This document shows, piece after piece, positions 59,099 through 64,000 of a stretch of DNA of 64,000 nt (positions are counted from its first letter, which is position 1; each line of letters opens with the position of its first letter). A model generated the notes under the pieces. The model did not search any database. It saw only the letters and a program-made list of their open reading frames with translations, and was not told the DNA's origin. The DNA lies in contig HG738138.1 in assembly GCA_000499405.2 (NCBI GenBank), positions 21,119,753-21,183,752 of the forward strand, given 5' to 3'. Position numbers and translations under genes: made by a program. This DNA comes from Onchocerca volvulus (Eukaryota; Nematoda; Chromadorea; Rhabditida; Onchocercidae).

Positions 59099-62000
59099 TC
59101 GAAACATAGATAATTCATTCGAATTCATTTGAATGAATTCGAAATCCGATTTTCCTCATCCACAAAATTATTCCTTGACATTGGAATTTTCTTATCAATA
59201 AACACTCACTGAAAAAGGTCATCAGAATTATTGTAATGAGTTGTCGGTTCAGATAACTATATTGCCTTTGAAATACAATTGAGCCAACTTTTCCCGCAAC
59301 TTTTTATCATAAATTGAATTATTTGATATTATGGCCTAAGATGGCAACAAAATCAAGGAATACAGCGCTTTGGAAAACGGTTTTTAGAAGCTATCCACAG
59401 CTTCTGGAACATCCGGAAATTTTTGATTTTCGAGATTTCCATTTTCTTTTTTTTTTCTAAAATTAATATCACCGAAGGATATGAAAGAAATGAAATTAAA
59501 GTAGTGATTAATTTGAAAGTTAAAGAAACACTAAACTTGATTTTCAATGAATTAAGTAAATAGCTTGAAGTAAGTTATATATAGATGTGTCTAATTACCT
59601 ATTTATAAACTACAAACAAAATGACATACCACTAAGCCAGGTAAAAGCATGTAAATTTGACGACTTCTGCCTCGCAATCTCCTTTCGTGTCGTTAAGTAG
59701 TAATATTTCAGCTTATTTCTGAAGAGTAGAAAGACGAATGACGAAGGATTAGTACTACTGTATGACGACAAAGAAGCCCTTAAATACTTCAAGACTAGAA
59801 CTACTTTGCACTAAACACCAGGTGGGTGCTTTGTCGTCAGATACTGTAATTCGCCCATTCAATAATTGCTGCAGATTTCCATATTCAAATTATATTATTT
59901 ATGAGTAGTTGTTCATTAACAGAGCACCGATTGTTGTGCTGGAAAAGGCTCAATTTTGAACTACGCTGCATCAACACATGTAAGCTTTTACGGTAAATGA
60001 ATGATGAATTTTATATTATAATCGGAAATCAGAATAATCTGTGCCAATTGGCTTATTTATCATGTCGAATACATATAAAAATTTAGATGTTCTGAACTAA
60101 AGTAGGAGTTTTTGAGATCAAAAGCATTTTTAAATGCAAACTTTTTTATCTCTGTTTCAAATCTTCTTGATAATTTGAGCAAAATTTTCTGTAATATCAC
60201 TAAATTTCGTTTTCTATACATATCACCAAATTTCAATTTCAGTTATTATGAAATTAAGCAATTTCAATTATTCCACTTATTTACTGGTTCTAAACTTGTC
60301 AACTGCATATAAAATTTTAATTCTACCGAATCTCAAATTATTTATTACCATATGTGTTTAATTAAACTAAACTTCTAACCAAATTTGAAATGCACCGAAA
60401 GTTTTATCCATTAACAATTAAAGATATGCTATCGATGCTCAGCAAGACGCCAAAAAACTTTTTTTTAGTGGGATGGAAAAAATAATTACTTTAACTTCCA
60501 GCTGAGAAGGAAAAAGATCGCGTTAACATGATATTTTATTTGATCTTCCAAGCGATCATTTTTGACTTCTGTGACACTTCATTTCTTCACAATAAATAAA
60601 TCTTTATAAAAATGCCTTAAATTCTAGTTTCAAAAAGCCGGATGTTGATCGATTTTATTAAACTATCAATTCCTTCCTGAAATTTTTAATTATGCACCCT
60701 CAAATTTGTGATTATGATTTAATAAAAACTTATGTACTTTTCGTAACTTGAAATGATTTCAATATTCATTTGTATTTTGAAAAAAATCTTTTTAAAAAAG
60801 CTCAAAAAAGCAACAGAAAAATTGACAAAAAGTAAGAAATAAAAAATAAAAAAAAGATTCAACTGAAACATCTATAATTTGAAATGCATTAGATTAGATT
60901 ACCATATCTAATGTTTCATTATTTTACAGTACTGATCGATTAAGGCGTAATCTATTCTTCCCACGCTAAAATAGTAAAATAATTCTGCTTACTCTCAGAG
61001 TTTATTCCACATAAAATAAACTTTGTTACTAACATGACTGCCATTAGAATACAAGTTTTGTTGTATATTCCGGATTTTCACAGCACTCCTTATTTTTTAA
61101 TTATTTTTAATATAACTAAAGCTAATCTCATTTATTAATCGCTTTTTGAAAACGAAGTTCATAAAGCAGACCATTATTATCTAAAACATTCTGTTATAAT
61201 TATTTTCTGATTAAGTGATTTCAGATTTCTTTATGTATACAAGAAGTGTCGATAATAACCGAAAATAATATAATTATTTCCTGAGTAATGCAACTTGGAT
61301 ATCCAAATTCGATGAATTAACATTGGAAATCATATCGCTAATTTTAAATTAATGTCCAAACATTGCTGAATTCCGAGAAGAATTGGATTATTTTCAGATG
61401 ATATTTAGATCGAGAAATTAGCGACTTCTTTTTGCTTACTATGCGTTCGAAGAATCATCTAATGTAAGTAAAAATTGAGATCATTATAGATCGACCTCTG
61501 TAAATCAAATGTAATAGTTTTTAAAATTTAATTAAGATAGGCAACTTCTGCTCGCTGTCATCCTCCCAATCCATGCAAGAACGTGAAATACGCTTATATG
61601 CAAAATTAAGTTTATCGAGTGTTATCCGCGCACTGATTAAGACAAAAATTACTCTCTGCTTACTCATATTTTTGTTCATGAACCGAACCCCGAAATAACA
61701 TCTTGAATACTATAGTTATCTCTAGTATACAGGTATTTTAACAAACGTATTTTCATATTTGTCCCAGCAATTTTTTCATCCGTCTATACTAACTTCCTGT
61801 CTAAAACAGCACGCTGTTAATAAGATGTGAATAAGTTGTTTTTACTTTAATTGGCATTTCAATTCGATACAGTAAGAATGAGATCAACGCGAACTAAAGT
61901 ATGTATTTTCACGTATGCAAATTCTTTCGCTGATCAATAAAATCTGTTGAGATACTTTTGATGCGAATGCAACAATTAAATGGATCGATTTTTAAATAGC

Positions 62001-64000
62001 TTTGATAGTGAACAAAATTTTCTCAAAATTTTTTAGAATTTTTGATGTATGAAATGCTATCTGGAAAGTCTTTTTTATCATATTATAGAATGCAATAACA
62101 TGAAATTTTATAATAGTTTGAAATCGCAATTCTCCCTTATTGCAGCATTTATCCACTTTACTTTACAGTAAACTAAGTTATTTTAAGCAGTTCATCAATA
62201 TTCAATTATTGCTCGTTTTCCATTGTTTTTTGAATAATAATATTATTTCTATCAAAACACTAATTTATAATTCACAAGGAGAATGAAATATAAATGTTCA
62301 TCATATCTTTGCTGGATTTTATCACTGATTAACAGCAAATGATATGTCGCAAGAAACTGACCTATACTTAATGCTCTGTTGCTTTTTGTACCGATCCGCA
62401 TAGTATCATGTTTAGGTCAGAAAGAATATTTTATTTTTTAATATTTCAAATCAATTTTCTAATCATAGTTCAATTTATTAAAAATATTGATTTCCTATAG
62501 TCTTGAATTTCAGTAATAGCTTCCCGAGATCGATTTTAATTTCCTTCAAAGAATTTAAAATTTTCATCAACAAGAGATGTAAATTAATTTTCTTCTCTTT
62601 AACTAGATCCCGTTAATTGATCCATTCTATAAAAATAAAAATAAAAAATCTTAGCCATGAGTGTTAATTTGATTCGTCGATGAAATCCATTCGAAAATTG
62701 CAATTTTTATATTCTGTAAAATAAATCTCGCAGATACATATGAAAGTTATTGCGTGAAAAATGTTGAAAAATTCTAATTAAAAAAAAAAAAAGTATTTCT
62801 CATGAATTGCATACTTCTCAATTTTCAGAAACACAAATGAATACAACAAAAAAATTAACTAGAAATGTTGCATTTTTAGCGAAGAGGTTCTAATTTATTT
62901 TTTTTTAATGGATCCGCATTCATTAGTTTTCTGATTAACGAACTTCCTAAAAAAGTCAAAGCGATCAATAGTCTGCAGTTGCAGCAATAATAGTCTGCAA
63001 TTAATCTTCGTTTTCAAGTGTCAACGCTTTTGGGATAGAACAAAATGAATTGTCGGAGGACACTATATTGTCAGACGGTCACGAATAAAAGGCAAAATAG
63101 ACATCCACAATAAAGTTTCAATTCCAACAGCTTTAAGTTAAGAAATCTTAACTAAGTCTTCACACAGTTCTAAGGCTTTTAATACAGCAAAATAGTTTCA
63201 TAGTTCTAATAAGTAAAATTTGGCTGATATCTATGCGGAGATTTGTAAAGAAAAATGCGCAATTTTAATAACTGAAACTACATTAATCTTTTTATTTGAT
63301 GCAAATAGTTATGATATCAGCGACTGATATATCATCAGACCTTATGTATCCTTATCATTATCGATCAGAACTGATATTTTTACTAGGGAAAATTAAAGAA
63401 GCCACTTTTCTTTTTGTGCAAAATCATTTACAAACAAGGAAGATGTGAAAAAGAGATCGACAATGATAGACGAAGTTGTCTGTTGATATATATCAATAAG
63501 TTAATAACGAATTCAATTTGCAATTTAAAAATGTAAGCAATGTCTTATTTGCATGCAAAACTTCGATAACAAAATCTTCCGAAAAATTTTCCAAAAACTT
63601 TTGAATTTGTACCACTGTATCAAGAACGAATTGAATATGTTGTCATTGTATTGTAACTCAGGCAAATATTCTCCTCAAATGAAATAAATGCCCTTGAATT
63701 GATTAAAAGAATGACAAAGACTGAATTAAAAACAAAATTTTTTAATGCTTCAAAGGTGATGAAAAAAGATTTTTCTTAGATTATATTTATCGCTATGACA
63801 AATAATTGGAAAAAGATTCTAAAATATCCTCACATTTTTTCGCAGGAAAATCTAACAATTATTTTTCAAAAAATAATTATTAGATTCTCATACGAAAAAT
63901 GCAAACTACAGAATTACTGCCAGATTCAGAATAATACTGCTTATTGATATTTTGCATTTCTAGTCTTTAAAAGTTTACAAAAAAATATATATGAAAATAA

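Larger units (their letters stand above)
49653..64000. other. Gene-poor region to the right edge
   Basis: About 14 kb of AT-rich DNA without a gene I can support. Weak exon-like stretches occur at 55037-56460 and 58448-58585 (+), and an unrecognised 99-codon frame lies at 58819-59118 (-). Hairpins are at 58781-58808 and 58990-59098. The frame at 51928-52221 (-) contains one hydrophobic segment but has no other support. I see nothing else from 59800 to 64000. Confidence 0.45.

Noticed and set aside
1..64000. Wolbachia DNA insertions or a complete bacterial segment
   Set aside because: No Wolbachia-type gene, rRNA or operon was recognised. The only bacterial-like signal is the HAD pair at 17.4-18.1 kb, which does not look like Wolbachia.

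Overview
The window looks like nuclear DNA of a parasitic nematode, most likely a spirurid/filarial worm. It is AT-rich, its genes have many small exons separated by AT-rich introns of roughly 50 to 850 bp, and it encodes families typical of nematodes (a DB-module secreted protein, a major-sperm-protein-domain protein, a bestrophin and an F-box protein). No rRNA gene, complete tRNA gene, CRISPR array or bacterial operon was seen. Exons were assembled by hand from reading frames, splice sites and phase, so the cores are firm and some ends are not.

Layout. 1-2081 (-): 5' part of a bestrophin channel gene that runs off the left edge. 2903-5109 (-): DB-module cysteine-rich secreted protein. 7968-13534 (-): a 14-exon DEAD-box RNA helicase of DDX3/Vasa type with unusual core motifs. 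15120-16794 (+): an MSP-domain protein with a long Lys/Glu tail, divergent from the helicase across a 1.6-kb gap. 17440-19260: an island of foreign and mobile debris, made of remains of two bacterial-type Cof/HAD phosphatase genes in tandem, a tRNA-like 5' half, the C-terminal end of a Helitron helicase and a foldback repeat. 23248-25173 or 25867 (+): a large low-complexity protein with a DDX3-like YIPPHIRN motif. 27398-30199 (-): glutaredoxin-3 (Trx-Grx-Grx), complete in nine exons, with the second active site changed to CKFS. 35485-39633 (-): an F-box protein in six exons.

From about 39.6 kb to the right edge I found no complete gene, only one convincing orphan exon (49500-49652, -), a few weak exon-like stretches and several inverted repeats. 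Six of the seven genes left of 40 kb that can be named by family or fold are on the minus strand, the MSP gene being the exception, and all seven look independent. The most unusual item is the pair of decayed bacterial-type HAD genes beside a decayed Helitron, which suggests old lateral transfer followed by decay in a transposon-rich spot. Two introns use GC-AG splice sites, and several donors are of the type GTTTGT, GTTCGT or GTTGGT.
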